Below are positions 16,367-24,810 of a DNA stretch of 64,000 nucleotides, piece by piece. The stretch covers positions 124,001-188,000 of the forward strand of contig CAZTOW010000004.1 of assembly GCA_964615375.1 (NCBI GenBank), given 5' to 3'. Under the pieces are notes generated by a model, which ran no database searches, was not told the DNA's origin, and was given only the letters and a program-made list of their open reading frames with translations. Both the position numbers and the translations under genes were made by a program. How positions within the stretch are numbered: the first letter of the stretch is position 1; each line of letters begins with the position of its first letter. Origin of the DNA: CAZKWG01 sp964615375. GTDB taxonomy: Bacteria > Myxococcota_A > UBA796 > CAZKWG01.

Positions 16367-17707
16367 TCAGCCAAAGTAGCCGCCGTGCGTCTCGTCGAGG
16401 TTCTCGAAGCGCGTGAACTCCCCTTCAAAGAAGAGCCTCGCCGTCCCGGTGGGCCCATTTCTTTGTTTGGCGACAATGACCTCCGCGATGTTCTTGTCCG
16501 GGCTCTCTTTGTTGTAATACTCGTCCCGGTAGATGAACATGATGATGTCCGCGTCCTGCTCGATGGCGCCCGACTCGCGCAGGTCGCTGAGCAGCGGGCG
16601 CTTGTCCGTGCGCTGCTCCACGCCACGGTTCAGCTGCGACAGCCCGATGACGGTGATGTCGAGCTCCTTGGCCAGGGCCTTGAGGCCGCGGCTGGACGCG
16701 CTCACCTGCTGCTCGCGGGAGAGCTTCGAGTCGCCGCCCATCAGGCCGATGTAGTCCACGACGATGACCGCCAGGTTCGGGTTCTCCGCCTTGAGCCGGC
16801 GCGCCTTGCTGCGCACCTGCGTCGCGGTGAGGCCGGGCGTGTCGTCGATGAAGATCTGCAGCCGGGAGAGCGACTCGTGGGCCTCGTTCAGGCGAGGCCA
16901 GTCCTGATCGCGCGAGAGCATGCCCACGCGCACCTTGCTCATGCTCACGCGGGCCTCGGCGCAGAGCAGGCGCGTGGCCAGCTGGCCGCGGCTCATCTCC
17001 AGCGAGAACACGCCGACGGCGTGCCCGTGGTGGGCCGCGTTCTGGCAGATGTTCAGTGCCAGCGCGGTCTTCCCCATGGCCGGGCGCGCCGCCAGGATGA
17101 TGAGGTCTGATCGCTGCATCCCCGCCAGCATCTTGTCGAGGTCGCGGTAGCCGGTGGTCGTCCCGGTCACCTCCCCGCGCTGGTCGGCCAGCTTCTTGAT
17201 GCGCGTGTACTCCACGTCCACCACGCTGCCCAGCGACCACCAGTCCTGGTTGGTGCGCTCCTGCGTGACCTGGAAGACGGTGGACTCGGCGAAGTCGAGC
17301 AGCTCGGGCAGCTCGTCCTCGCCGGTATACACGCGGTTGGCGATCTCCTGGGCGCCGACGATGAGCCGGCGCCGCAGCGAGCGGTCGCGGACGACGCTCG
17401 CGTAGTACTCGATGTTCTCGGTGCTGGGGACGCTGTCGGGCAGCGAGCTGACGTAGGCCAGCCCGCCGAACTCGTCGGCCTTCCCGGCGGAGACGATGCG
17501 CTCGACCACCGCGACCATCTCGGTGGGCTCGCCCCGCTCCGCCATGTCCAGCATGAGACGGAAGAGCTTCTTGTGCGCCTCACGGTAGAAGTCGTCCGGA
17601 GTGATCAGCTCCGCCATGGAGATGACCCGCTCCGGATCGAGCATCAGACCGCCGAGCACGGCGCGCTCAGCCTCGAGGCTCTGGGGCAGCGCGCGTCCTT
17701 CCTCCAC
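16367..17707 (-). CDS. dnaB: replicative DNA helicase
   Basis: Hexameric helicase that unwinds DNA at the replication fork and recruits primase. The 446-residue protein has the DnaB N-terminal domain (SLEAERAVLGGLMLDPE) and the RecA-like core with Walker A ARPAMGKTALAL, FSLEMSRGQLATRLL, Walker B IVVDYIGLM and the LSQLNRGVEQR/KRPLLSDLRESGAIEQDAD stretch. No intein is present. It is the last gene of the prs-rplY-pth-rpsF-rpsR-rplI-dnaB run, 16 bases after rplI. Confidence 0.98.
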   Translation of the reverse strand: MEEGRALPQSLEAERAVLGGLMLDPERVISMAELITPDDFYREAHKKLFRLMLDMAERGEPTEMVAVVERIVSAGKADEFGGLAYVSSLPDSVPSTENIEYYASVVRDRSLRRRLIVGAQEIANRVYTGEDELPELLDFAESTVFQVTQERTNQDWWSLGSVVDVEYTRIKKLADQRGEVTGTTTGYRDLDKMLAGMQRSDLIILAARPAMGKTALALNICQNAAHHGHAVGVFSLEMSRGQLATRLLCAEARVSMSKVRVGMLSRDQDWPRLNEAHESLSRLQIFIDDTPGLTATQVRSKARRLKAENPNLAVIVVDYIGLMGGDSKLSREQQVSASSRGLKALAKELDITVIGLSQLNRGVEQRTDKRPLLSDLRESGAIEQDADIIMFIYRDEYYNKESPDKNIAEVIVAKQRNGPTGTARLFFEGEFTRFENLDETHGGYFG

Positions 17708-17723
17708 GGCCGCCTCCCGAGAC

Positions 17724-18167
17724 CTAGCCCGCGATGACGTACACCTTGATCGTGGCCGAGACGTCCTTGCCCAGCTTCACGGCGACGGAGTGCGCGCCGA
17801 TGTGCCGGATGGGGTCGGCCAGATCGATGTGCTTGCGGTCCACCGCGAGCCCCTCGGCCGCGAGCGCCTCGGCGATGTCGCGGTTCGACACCGACCCGAA
17901 GAGCTTGCCCTCCTCACCCACCTGGCGGCGGATGGTGACGGCGGAGGCGCCGAGCTTCTCCGCGAGCGCCCTGGCCGCGGCCAGCTCCCGCGCCGCGCGA
18001 TCGGCGGCGAGGCGCTTCTGGTGATCGAGGCGCGCGGTGTTGCGCTCATCGGCGATGGCCGCGAGGCCACGGGGGATGAGGAAGTTGCGACCGTAGCCGT
18101 CGCGGACGCGCACGACGTCCCCGACCTTGCCGAGGTTGGCGACGTCCTGCTGAAGGATGACTTTCAT
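17724..18167 (-). CDS. rplI: 50S ribosomal protein L9
   Basis: A 147-residue protein with the N-terminal L9 motif MKVILQQDVANLGKVGDVV, the conserved GYGRNFLIPRGLA loop, the connecting helix (ADRAARELAAARALAEKL) and the C-terminal domain containing FGSVSNRDIAEAL. It lies 9 bases after rpsR and 16 before dnaB in the conserved operon. Confidence 0.98.
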   Translation of the reverse strand: MKVILQQDVANLGKVGDVVRVRDGYGRNFLIPRGLAAIADERNTARLDHQKRLAADRAARELAAARALAEKLGASAVTIRRQVGEEGKLFGSVSNRDIAEALAAEGLAVDRKHIDLADPIRHIGAHSVAVKLGKDVSATIKVYVIAG

Positions 18168-18176
18168 GTTCGCCTC

Positions 18177-18410
18177 CTACTCCGCCGCGACGAACGGCAG
18201 GAAGGCAAGCTGGCGCGCGCGCTTGATGGCCACGGCCATCTCACGCTGGTGCTTCGCGCAGTTGCCGGAGATTCGACGGGGCACGATCTTGCCGCCCTCG
18301 GTGATGAAGTACCGGAGGAGCTTGGGATCCTTGTAGTCGATGAAGATGTTCTTGTCGGCGCAGAAGCGGCAAACCTTGCGGCGGCCGGCGCGGCGATTGC
18401 GGTTGTTCAT
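18177..18410 (-). CDS. rpsR: 30S ribosomal protein S18
   Basis: A 77-residue protein starting MNNRNRRAGRRKVCRFCADK. The Cys pair CRFC at the N terminus marks the zinc-binding (C+) form of S18. The core ISGNCAKHQREMAVAIKRAR is typical. The ATG at 18410 was chosen over an upstream in-frame start at 18440 because GGAGGG lies just before it and the protein then has the family's usual length. Confidence 0.97.
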   Translation of the reverse strand: MNNRNRRAGRRKVCRFCADKNIFIDYKDPKLLRYFITEGGKIVPRRISGNCAKHQREMAVAIKRARQLAFLPFVAAE

Positions 18411-18436
18411 GGGTCCCTCCAAGGCGATCCTGGTGC

Positions 18437-18880
18437 TCAATCCTCGTCTGCGCCGTCCTGCTCGACGTCGCTGCCTTCGCCGACGTCCTCAGCCTCCATG
18501 TCCTCGTCGTCAGGCTGGGCGGCCCGCTGCTCGGCCCGCTTGCGCTGACGCTCGATGGCGATGGCGCGACGCTCCTCAGTGTCCACGTCCGAGCCGTTCC
18601 GCACCGTGAGGAAGCGGATGACGGGGTCCTCGTTGCGCATGTTGCGCTCGAGCTCGGCGATGATGTCGGCAGGGCCGACGAAGTTGAGGAGCACATAGAT
18701 CCCGTAGTGGTGCTTGCCGATGGGGTAGGCGAGCTTGCGCCGCCCCATGTCGTCGCGCACCAGCATGGAGCCCTGGCGAGCCTCGATGATGCCCTGGAAC
18801 TTCTCCTGGAGCCGGGTGACCTCCGGCTCCAGCGCGTCCGGCTGGACGATGTACGTCGTCTCGTATTCGTGATTGATCAT
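18437..18880 (-). CDS. rpsF: 30S ribosomal protein S6
   Basis: A 147-residue protein. The ferredoxin-like core is clear: YETTYIVQPDALEPEV, RKLAYPIGKHHYGIYVLLNF and the strand VIRFLTVR. From about residue 108 there is a long acidic and glutamine-rich tail ending EQDGADED, longer than in E. coli; acidic tails occur in S6 where RimK can add glutamates. The ATG overlaps the pth stop by 4 bases (ATGA), so translation is coupled. Confidence 0.96.
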   Translation of the reverse strand: MINHEYETTYIVQPDALEPEVTRLQEKFQGIIEARQGSMLVRDDMGRRKLAYPIGKHHYGIYVLLNFVGPADIIAELERNMRNEDPVIRFLTVRNGSDVDTEERRAIAIERQRKRAEQRAAQPDDEDMEAEDVGEGSDVEQDGADED

Positions 18881-19554
18881 TGCTTGTCGAGTCCTCCACT
18901 CGGACGATCTGGGGGGAGCGGGTCCCCCGAGGAGGTGGTGGGGCGGCCACGAGGGCTCGCGCTCACCTTGGGTGTGGGCGCCGGCTGTGGGTTCCGGCTG
19001 TTGAAGGTGTTCATCGCCACGACGAGCCCGTCCTGGAGGGCGGACTCCGCGGCGTCGCACGCCGTCTCCACGATAGCGGGGAGCTCGGCGCTCTCGAGCT
19101 CGGTCCACGTCCCGAGCACGTAGTCTGCAGTGTCCCAGCCCTCTGGCGGGCGGCCGACGCCCACGCGGACGCGACCGTACCCAGGGCCGAGGTGGCGCGA
19201 GAGGTCGCGGAGGCCGTTGTGGCCGCCGTGCCCCCCACCAGACTTCACGCGCACCACGCCGAAGGGCAGGTCGACCTCATCGTGGACGACCAGCACGTCT
19301 TCGACGCTGAGCTTGTAGAAGTCCATGAGGGCTCGCGCGGGTTGACCGGAGAGGTTCATGAAGGACTGAGGGCGCGCCAGCAGGACCGGGACATCGCGGA
19401 CGCGGCCTTCACCCACCAGGGCGTTGGACTGCGTCTTGCGGCCGGGGTCGATCCCCCAGCGCTCCGCCAGCCGCTCGACCACGAGGAAGCCGGCGTTGTG
19501 CCGGGTCCGCGCGTACTTGCGGCCGGGGTTCCCGAGCCCCACCACGAGGCGCAC
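18877..19554 (-). CDS. pth: peptidyl-tRNA hydrolase
   Basis: Releases tRNA from peptidyl-tRNA that dropped off ribosomes. The 225-residue protein has LVVGLGNPGRKYARTRHNAGF with the catalytic His, PQSFMNLSG, VVHDEVDLPFG with the catalytic Asp, and GGGHGGHNGLRDL. The usual length is about 190; here a Pro/Ser/Arg-rich tail of about 30 residues follows the fold. GTG start, immediately after rplY, and overlapping rpsF by 4 bases. Confidence 0.97.
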   Translation of the reverse strand: MRLVVGLGNPGRKYARTRHNAGFLVVERLAERWGIDPGRKTQSNALVGEGRVRDVPVLLARPQSFMNLSGQPARALMDFYKLSVEDVLVVHDEVDLPFGVVRVKSGGGHGGHNGLRDLSRHLGPGYGRVRVGVGRPPEGWDTADYVLGTWTELESAELPAIVETACDAAESALQDGLVVAMNTFNSRNPQPAPTPKVSASPRGRPTTSSGDPLPPDRPSGGLDKQ

Positions 19555-19557
19555 CGA

Positions 19558-20139
19558 TCAGGCCCCCTTGCCCGGCGCGTCCTCGCGCTTGCCCGTCACC
19601 TCTACCAGCGCGAAGTCGCGGCGGTAGACGAAGGCACAGCCCGAAGGAGGCGTGAGCTGGCTGATCTTCAGGCTCTGCCCGATCTCCAGCGGCGTGACGT
19701 CCGCGGTGATCGTGGACGGGATGTCGCCCGGCTTGCAGCGCACGTCCACGCGGCGGATGTGGACCTCGAGCTGGCCGCCGACGCGCGTACCGGCCGCGCG
19801 GCCGGTGATCGTGAACGGCACGGAGAAGGTCAGCGCCACGTCGGGGTTGACCTCGTAGAAGTCGATGTGCTCGATCTTCTGCGAGACCGGGTGACGCTGC
19901 ACCTCCTTGACGAGGCAGGTGCGGCTGGAGCCGTCCGCGAAGCTCAGGGCCACCAGGGTGTTGGGGTCCTTGGTGGAGGTGAAGCCGACCTCGAGCGCGT
20001 GGGGGTCGATGGCCAGAGAGGTGGCGCTCCCGCCCGCGGTGTAGACCACGGCGGGGATCTGCCCCTGCGCCCGCAGCTTCCGAGCGTCTCCCTTGCCCCT
20101 GCCGTCGCGGAGCGCGGCGTTCATGCTGATCGTTGCCAT
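19558..20139 (-). CDS. rplY: 50S ribosomal protein L25/general stress protein Ctc
   Basis: A 193-residue long-form L25 (CTC type) that binds 5S rRNA. The N-terminal domain has GKGDARKLRAQGQIPAVVY and HIDFYEVNPDVALTFSVP; the C-terminal beta domain has RRVDVRCKPGDIPSTI. The ATG at 20139 has CAGGAG 6 bases upstream. The frame is open further upstream but without family similarity, so the ATG is preferred. First gene after a 279-base gap that carries its own promoter. Confidence 0.96.
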   Translation of the reverse strand: MATISMNAALRDGRGKGDARKLRAQGQIPAVVYTAGGSATSLAIDPHALEVGFTSTKDPNTLVALSFADGSSRTCLVKEVQRHPVSQKIEHIDFYEVNPDVALTFSVPFTITGRAAGTRVGGQLEVHIRRVDVRCKPGDIPSTITADVTPLEIGQSLKISQLTPPSGCAFVYRRDFALVEVTGKREDAPGKGA

Positions 20140-20418
20140 TGCTGCTCCTGGAACCTTCTGCGCGAGGCGTCCCCTCACGCGCGTGCAGCCCAGTAGCAGA
20201 CGCTGGCCGTCCTGCGCCGCGCGGGGGATCACCTCAAGGGCGATGCCTGGCCCGCCGCGCCGCATCCCCCTGTCCTGGACTGCGGGTCCCGAGGGACCGA
20301 CAAGGGGTTTGGGACGATCAGACGACGAAGTTCCGCGCGATACGCGACCACGCGGCCCCCGCATGTAGTTCGGGCCCGTCGCGCTGTCAAGGGCGCGCGG
20401 CCCCGCCCCCCGCGAGAT
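20140..20418 (-). other. prs-rplY gap, mostly a long leader of the rplY transcript
   Basis: No gene is supported here. With the promoter at 20390-20362, about 215 bases of untranslated leader precede rplY. It contains a short hairpin GGTCCC-GA-GGGACC (20285-20298) followed on the minus strand by GCAGTCC, not a T tract. I do not recognise a known ribosomal leader, but the length leaves room for one. Confidence 0.5.
20362..20390 (-). promoter_or_regulatory. promoter of the rplY-pth-rpsF-rpsR-rplI-dnaB run
   Basis: On the minus strand a perfect TTGACA (20390-20385) and TACATG (20367-20362) are spaced by exactly 17 bases, 28 bases past the prs stop. This suggests the run has its own sigma-70-type promoter besides readthrough from prs. 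Confidence 0.6.
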
Positions 20419-21372
20419 TCAGAGGAAGAGGCGGCTCACGGAGTCGTGGTGGTGGATGGCGCGGATGGCCTCACCGAAGATGTGCGCCACGCTCACGACC
20501 TCGATCTTCGAGCACTTCCGCGCGATCTCGGTAGGCCGGATCGTGTCGGTGACGATGACCTTGGACAGCACGCTCGCGTTGATGCGCTCCACCGCCGGGC
20601 CGCTCAGCACCGCGTGGGTGGCCAGCGCGTAGACGTGCTCGGCGCCCTCGTTGACCACCGCCTCCGCCGCCTTGGTCAGCGTGCCGGCGGTGTCGATCAT
20701 GTCGTCCACGATGATGGCGTTCTTGCCCTTGACGTCGCCGATGAGGTGCATGACCTCGGCGACATTGGGCCCGCTCCGCCGCTTGTCCACGATGGCCAGC
20801 CCCGCGTTCAGGCGCTTGGCCATGCCGCGCGCGCGCTCCACCCCGCCCGCGTCGGGCGAGATGATCACGAGGTTGTCGGCGGGGATGCTGCCCCGCGCGT
20901 GCTCAGCCAGCGTGGGCGAGGAGTAGAGGTTGTCCACGGGGATGTCGAAGAAGCCCTGAATCTGCGCCGCGTGCAGGTCCATGGTCAGGACCCGGTCCAC
21001 GCCCGCCGCCATGACCAGATCGGCGACCAGCTTCGCCGTGATCGGGGCGCGAGGCGCCACCTTGCGATCCTGCCGGGCGTAGCCGTAGTAGGGCACGACC
21101 GCCGTGATGCGCCCCGCGCTGGCGCGCTTGCAGGCGTCCGCCAGGATCAGCAGCTCCATCAGGTGGTCGTTGACCGGGGCCGCCGTGGGCTGGATCAGGA
21201 AGACGTCGCGACCGCGGACGTTCTCCGAGATGTCCACGCTGATCTCGCCGTCGCTGAAACGACCGACGTTGGCCTTGCCAGGGACCAGGTCGAGAAAACC
21301 GGCGATCCCCTTGGCGAGCTCGAGGTTCGCGTTGCCGCTGAAGATCTTGATCTCGGAGATCATGGTGGCCAT
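20419..21372 (-). CDS. prs: ribose-phosphate pyrophosphokinase
   Basis: Makes PRPP for purine, pyrimidine, histidine and tryptophan synthesis. The 317-residue class I enzyme shows GRFSDGEISVDISENVRG, the flexible-loop VVPYYGYARQDRK, the metal site LTMDLHAAQIQGFF and the PRPP-binding loop AIIVDDMIDTAGTL. Of two ATGs three codons apart I use the first (21372). PRPP made here feeds the UPRT-like and hpt products encoded at 37217 and 38086. Confidence 0.98.
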   Translation of the reverse strand: MATMISEIKIFSGNANLELAKGIAGFLDLVPGKANVGRFSDGEISVDISENVRGRDVFLIQPTAAPVNDHLMELLILADACKRASAGRITAVVPYYGYARQDRKVAPRAPITAKLVADLVMAAGVDRVLTMDLHAAQIQGFFDIPVDNLYSSPTLAEHARGSIPADNLVIISPDAGGVERARGMAKRLNAGLAIVDKRRSGPNVAEVMHLIGDVKGKNAIIVDDMIDTAGTLTKAAEAVVNEGAEHVYALATHAVLSGPAVERINASVLSKVIVTDTIRPTEIARKCSKIEVVSVAHIFGEAIRAIHHHDSVSRLFL

Positions 21373-21472
21373 CCGTGCTTCCCGATGCGGAGCGCCCTCT
21401 TATCGCCCCGGACCTCGCGGCGCAAAGCGCGCGCCGGGCCGCGGCGGGTTAACGGGAGCGCAGAGGGCCAGC

Positions 21473-21694
21473 ATGCGAGACGCCTCAGAGACACCCGAAG
21501 CGCCCGCCAGCGCCAGCCGCGTCGAAGATCTGGAGGTGCGCATGGCCTGGTACGAGCGGCAGATCGCCGAGCTCGACGGGGTCGTGCGCGAGCTCTTCGA
21601 TCAGGTCGCCCGCCTCCAGCGAGAGGTCCAGACCCTCTCGGAGGCCTCGTCCCCGGAGCTCGGCCCGGCCATTGATCGGCCGCCACACTACTGA
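21473..21694 (+). CDS. slyX: SlyX-like small coiled-coil protein
   Basis: A 73-residue protein. VEDLEVRMAWYERQIAELD followed by a heptad coiled coil (LFDQVARLQREVQTL) and the terminal PPHY are the marks of the SlyX family, whose function is not known. GAGGG lies 5 bases before the ATG. It is divergent from prs and convergent with tRNA-Gln, 12 bases away. Confidence 0.85.
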   Translation: MRDASETPEAPASASRVEDLEVRMAWYERQIAELDGVVRELFDQVARLQREVQTLSEASSPELGPAIDRPPHY

Positions 21695-21706
21695 GGCGAA
21701 GGGGAG

Positions 21707-21781
21707 TGGTTGGGGCGGCAGGATTCGAACCTGCGAATGGCGGTTCCAAAGACCGCTGACTTACCGCTTGTCGACGCCCCA
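21707..21781 (-). tRNA. tRNA-Gln(TTG)
   Basis: 75 bases with encoded CCA (21709-21707). The 7-base acceptor stem TGGGGCG/CGCCCCA is perfect and starts with U1 as usual for tRNA-Gln. Anticodon stem GCGGT/ACCGC holds the loop CTTTGGA, anticodon TTG. The T arm GCAGGTTCGAATCCTGC is standard. It is a lone tRNA near prs; a tRNA-Gln near prs is a common bacterial arrangement. Confidence 0.97.
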
Positions 21782-21840
21782 GCGTCGAGCCTCTTATGGG
21801 GTGAGGCGGTTCGCATCAAGGGCAGGGGCGGAGGGTCGCG

Positions 21841-24264
21841 TTGAGCGGGAGCCAGATCATCCGGGTCCAGGGCGCGCGGGTCCACAACCTCCGGGAGCTG
21901 ACCCTGGAGATCGGCCGGGATCGCCTGGTGGCGCTCACGGGCGTGTCGGGCTCGGGGAAGTCCTCCCTGGCCTTCGGCGTGCTGCATGCGGAGGGTCAGC
22001 GGCGACTGCTGGACGCGCTGGCGCCCCGGCTGCGGGGTCGCGGGACCACGCTCCCCAGGCCGGACGTGGACCTGATCACGGGCCTGCCGCCGACCATCGG
22101 GGTACTGGCGCAGGCAGCCCCTGGGGGAGCCCGATCGACGGTGGCGACGCGGACGGAGCTGCAGGACCTGCTGCGCGCGCTGTTCGCCCACGAGGGGGTT
22201 GCGCGGTGCCCGGTCTGCGGCCGGGATCTGCCGGTTCACACGGCGGACGGGGTGGTCCAGGCCCTGCTGGCGCTTCCCGAGGGGAGCCAGCTCACGGTGA
22301 CGGCGCCGGTCGCGCGGGCGAAGGTGGGCGGGCTCGGCGGGCTCTTCGACGAGATGCAGGGGCTCGGCTTCGCCCGGGTGCGCGTGGACGGGCAGCTCCA
22401 TCGCCTGGATGAGCGCCCCACGCTGGACGCGCGGGCGCCGCACGACGTGGACGTGGTCATCGACCGGATCCGCGTCGGGCCGGATCGCGCCGACCGGCTC
22501 CTGGAGGCCGTGCAGGTGGCCTGGGGAGCGGGCAAGGGTCGGATGCTCGGCCTGGCGCAGCGGGAGGGAGCCGCCGGCCCGGAAGAGCACTTCTTCGCCG
22601 ATCATCCCACCTGCCCGCAGGAGCACGTCAGCTTCCCGCTCCCGGGGCCCTCGCTCTTCTCCTTCAACACGCCGGAGGGGGCCTGCCCCACCTGCGAGGG
22701 CACGGGCCGGAGCTCCGCCGACGAGGGTGAGCCCTGCCCCACCTGCGAGGGCTCCCGCCTCTCGGAGGCCGCGCGGGCCTTCCGGGTCGGGGGTCGGGGC
22801 CTGCCCGAGCTCCTGGCGAGCCCGCTGTCGGAGCTGCTGCCCTGGGTCGAGGCGCTCGGCGGAGGGCCGCTCACCCGGGCCCTGCGCGAGGAGCTGGGGC
22901 GACGCGCCCGCGCGCTGGTGGCGGTTGGGCTGGGGCACCTGGAGCTGGGGCGGGGGGCGGACGCGCTCTCCGCGGGCGAGGCCCGGCGCTTGAACCTGGC
23001 GACCCAGACGGCGGGGGCGCTCTCCGGGGTGCTCTACGTGATCGACGAGCCCAGCGCGGGGCTCGACGCCGAGGACGCCGGGTCCGTGCGGCGCCTCCTG
23101 CGCGGCCTGGTGGACGCGGGGAGCTCGGTGCTGGTCGTCACGCACGATCCCGCCCTGGTCGAGGCGGCGGACGAGGTGGTGGAGATCGGGCCGGGGGCGG
23201 GGGCCGAGGGGGGACGCCTGCTCTACCAGGGGCCGCCGTCGGGGCTCGCCGGGTCGGACACGCCCACCGGCCGCGCGTGGCGGGGCTCGACCGGGGCCTC
23301 CTCGCGCGGGCGACGCGGGCGCGGGGCGCTCACGCTCCGGGGCGCGCGAGGCTGGAGCCTGGGCCTGGACGGGCGCTCGGTGTATCTGAGCCTCCCCCTC
23401 GGCGTCCTGGTCTCGGTGTCCGGGCCCAGCGGCTCCGGCAAGAGCGCACTCTTCGAGCACACGCTGGGGAGAGCCCTGGCGGCGCGGCTGCACGGGGCCA
23501 GCTCCCCTCCCCTCCCCTACGACGCGCTGGAGGGCGTGGGTCCTATCCGTCGGCTGGCGCGGCTCAGCCAGGCTCCGCTGGGTCGGGTGCGCGGCTCCTG
23601 TGTGGCCACGATCTCCGGGATCTGGGGCCCCATCCGCCGGCTCCTGGCCGAGACCCGCGAGGCCCGCGTGCGCGGCTACGGGCCGGAGACCTTCTCCTTC
23701 AACCGGGGCGGCGGGCGCTGCGAGGCCTGCGAGGGGACCGGGGTGCGCGCGATCCGCCTGCACCTGCTCCCCGACGTGGAGGCCCCCTGCGAGCGCTGCG
23801 AGGGGCGCCGATTCGGGCCGGGCGCGCTCTCCGTTCGTTATCGCGGCCATGATCCGGCGGAGCTCCTGGCCTTGACCGTCGGTGAGGCGCGGCGCCTGCT
23901 CATGGCCCAGCCTGCCCTCGAGCCGCGGCTGCGCCTGCTGGAGCGGGCCGGGCTCGGCTACCTGAGGCTCGGCCAGGCCACCAGCACCCTCTCCGGCGGA
24001 GAGGCCGAGCGGGTGCGCCTCGCCCGGGAGCTGGGGGTCCCGGCGGATCTCCCGGGAGCGCTCTACCTGCTCGACGGGCCGGCGCTCGGGCTGCACCCCC
24101 TGGACACGGACCGCCTCGTCGAGCTCCTGCAGGAGCTCGTGGATCAGGGGGCCAGCGTCGTCGCGATCGACAACGATCCTCGCCTGATCGCGGCGGCGGA
24201 CGCACAGCTCCGCATGGGCCCGGGAGCCGGGCCCGCGGGGGGCAGGATCGTCGATCAGGCCTGA
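21841..24264 (+). CDS. UvrA-like ABC ATPase, short paralogue with altered second ATP site
   Basis: An 807-residue UvrA homologue, shorter than UvrA of excision repair (about 940). TTG start with GGAGGG 5 bases upstream. The first ATPase has GVSGSGKSS (residues 34-42), DEPSAGLD and an intact H-loop His (VVTHDP), with signature LSAGEARRL. Zinc modules CPVC, CPTC...CPTC and CEAC...CERC are kept. In the second ATPase, Walker A SGPSGSGKS and LSGGEAERV are intact, but Walker B reads LLDGPALGLH (G746 for the catalytic Glu) and the H-loop reads AIDND (N778 for His). It probably hydrolyses ATP in one site only. Related UvrA2 proteins are linked to drug or DNA-damage tolerance; the role here is unknown. 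Confidence 0.88.
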   Translation: MSGSQIIRVQGARVHNLRELTLEIGRDRLVALTGVSGSGKSSLAFGVLHAEGQRRLLDALAPRLRGRGTTLPRPDVDLITGLPPTIGVLAQAAPGGARSTVATRTELQDLLRALFAHEGVARCPVCGRDLPVHTADGVVQALLALPEGSQLTVTAPVARAKVGGLGGLFDEMQGLGFARVRVDGQLHRLDERPTLDARAPHDVDVVIDRIRVGPDRADRLLEAVQVAWGAGKGRMLGLAQREGAAGPEEHFFADHPTCPQEHVSFPLPGPSLFSFNTPEGACPTCEGTGRSSADEGEPCPTCEGSRLSEAARAFRVGGRGLPELLASPLSELLPWVEALGGGPLTRALREELGRRARALVAVGLGHLELGRGADALSAGEARRLNLATQTAGALSGVLYVIDEPSAGLDAEDAGSVRRLLRGLVDAGSSVLVVTHDPALVEAADEVVEIGPGAGAEGGRLLYQGPPSGLAGSDTPTGRAWRGSTGASSRGRRGRGALTLRGARGWSLGLDGRSVYLSLPLGVLVSVSGPSGSGKSALFEHTLGRALAARLHGASSPPLPYDALEGVGPIRRLARLSQAPLGRVRGSCVATISGIWGPIRRLLAETREARVRGYGPETFSFNRGGGRCEACEGTGVRAIRLHLLPDVEAPCERCEGRRFGPGALSVRYRGHDPAELLALTVGEARRLLMAQPALEPRLRLLERAGLGYLRLGQATSTLSGGEAERVRLARELGVPADLPGALYLLDGPALGLHPLDTDRLVELLQELVDQGASVVAIDNDPRLIAAADAQLRMGPGAGPAGGRIVDQA

Positions 24265-24719
24265 GGGAAGGCCTTCTCGATCTCGGCCTTCAGCTCGCCG
24301 CTCTCGTGCATCTGGGCGAGGATGTCGCTGCCGCCGATGAACTCGCCGTTGATGTAGATCTGCGGGATGGTCGGCCACTGGCTGTAGGCCTTCACGCCCT
24401 CGCGGACCTCACCGTCCTCGAGCACGTTGAAGTGCGCGATGGGCTTGCCATAGGCCATCAGGATGGAGGTGGCGCGGGCGGAGAAGCCGCACTGAGGCGC
24501 CTGGGGGGAGCCCTTCATGAAGATGGCGATCGGGTTCTTCTTCACGAAGTCGTCGATGAATTCGGTCACCGGGGTCTGGCCGCGCGGCGAGGCCGCGTCC
24601 TCCTCCTCGTACATCGCGCTGTAGCGCGGCGCGGGGGACGGCCCGCCCGACGGCGCGCCAGGGGCGGCGCCGCCGCCGGCCATGGGCAGGTGACGCTTGA
24701 TGCGGGAGATGATGCTCAC
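24255..24719 (-). CDS. grxD: monothiol glutaredoxin, CGFS type
   Basis: Handles and transfers Fe-S clusters. The C-terminal 105 residues are a complete Grx4/Grx5 fold: IAIFMKGSPQAPQCGFSARA with the CGFS active site, then WPTIPQIYINGEFIGGSDI. A 45-residue N-terminal extension rich in Gly/Pro/Ala and acidic residues is unusual for the family (normally about 110 residues). The GTG start is backed by GGAGG 6 bases upstream, so the extension is likely real. The 3' end overlaps the end of the convergent UvrA-like gene by 10 bases. Confidence 0.93.
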   Translation of the reverse strand: MSIISRIKRHLPMAGGGAAPGAPSGGPSPAPRYSAMYEEEDAASPRGQTPVTEFIDDFVKKNPIAIFMKGSPQAPQCGFSARATSILMAYGKPIAHFNVLEDGEVREGVKAYSQWPTIPQIYINGEFIGGSDILAQMHESGELKAEIEKAFPQA

Positions 24720-24810
24720 GGGAGACCTCCGAGCTCATGGGAGCGAGTTCGATGAGAAGATAACACCTACCCGCGCCCTGGGAACCCTCTGGCGCGCGTT
24801 GAGGTCACGC

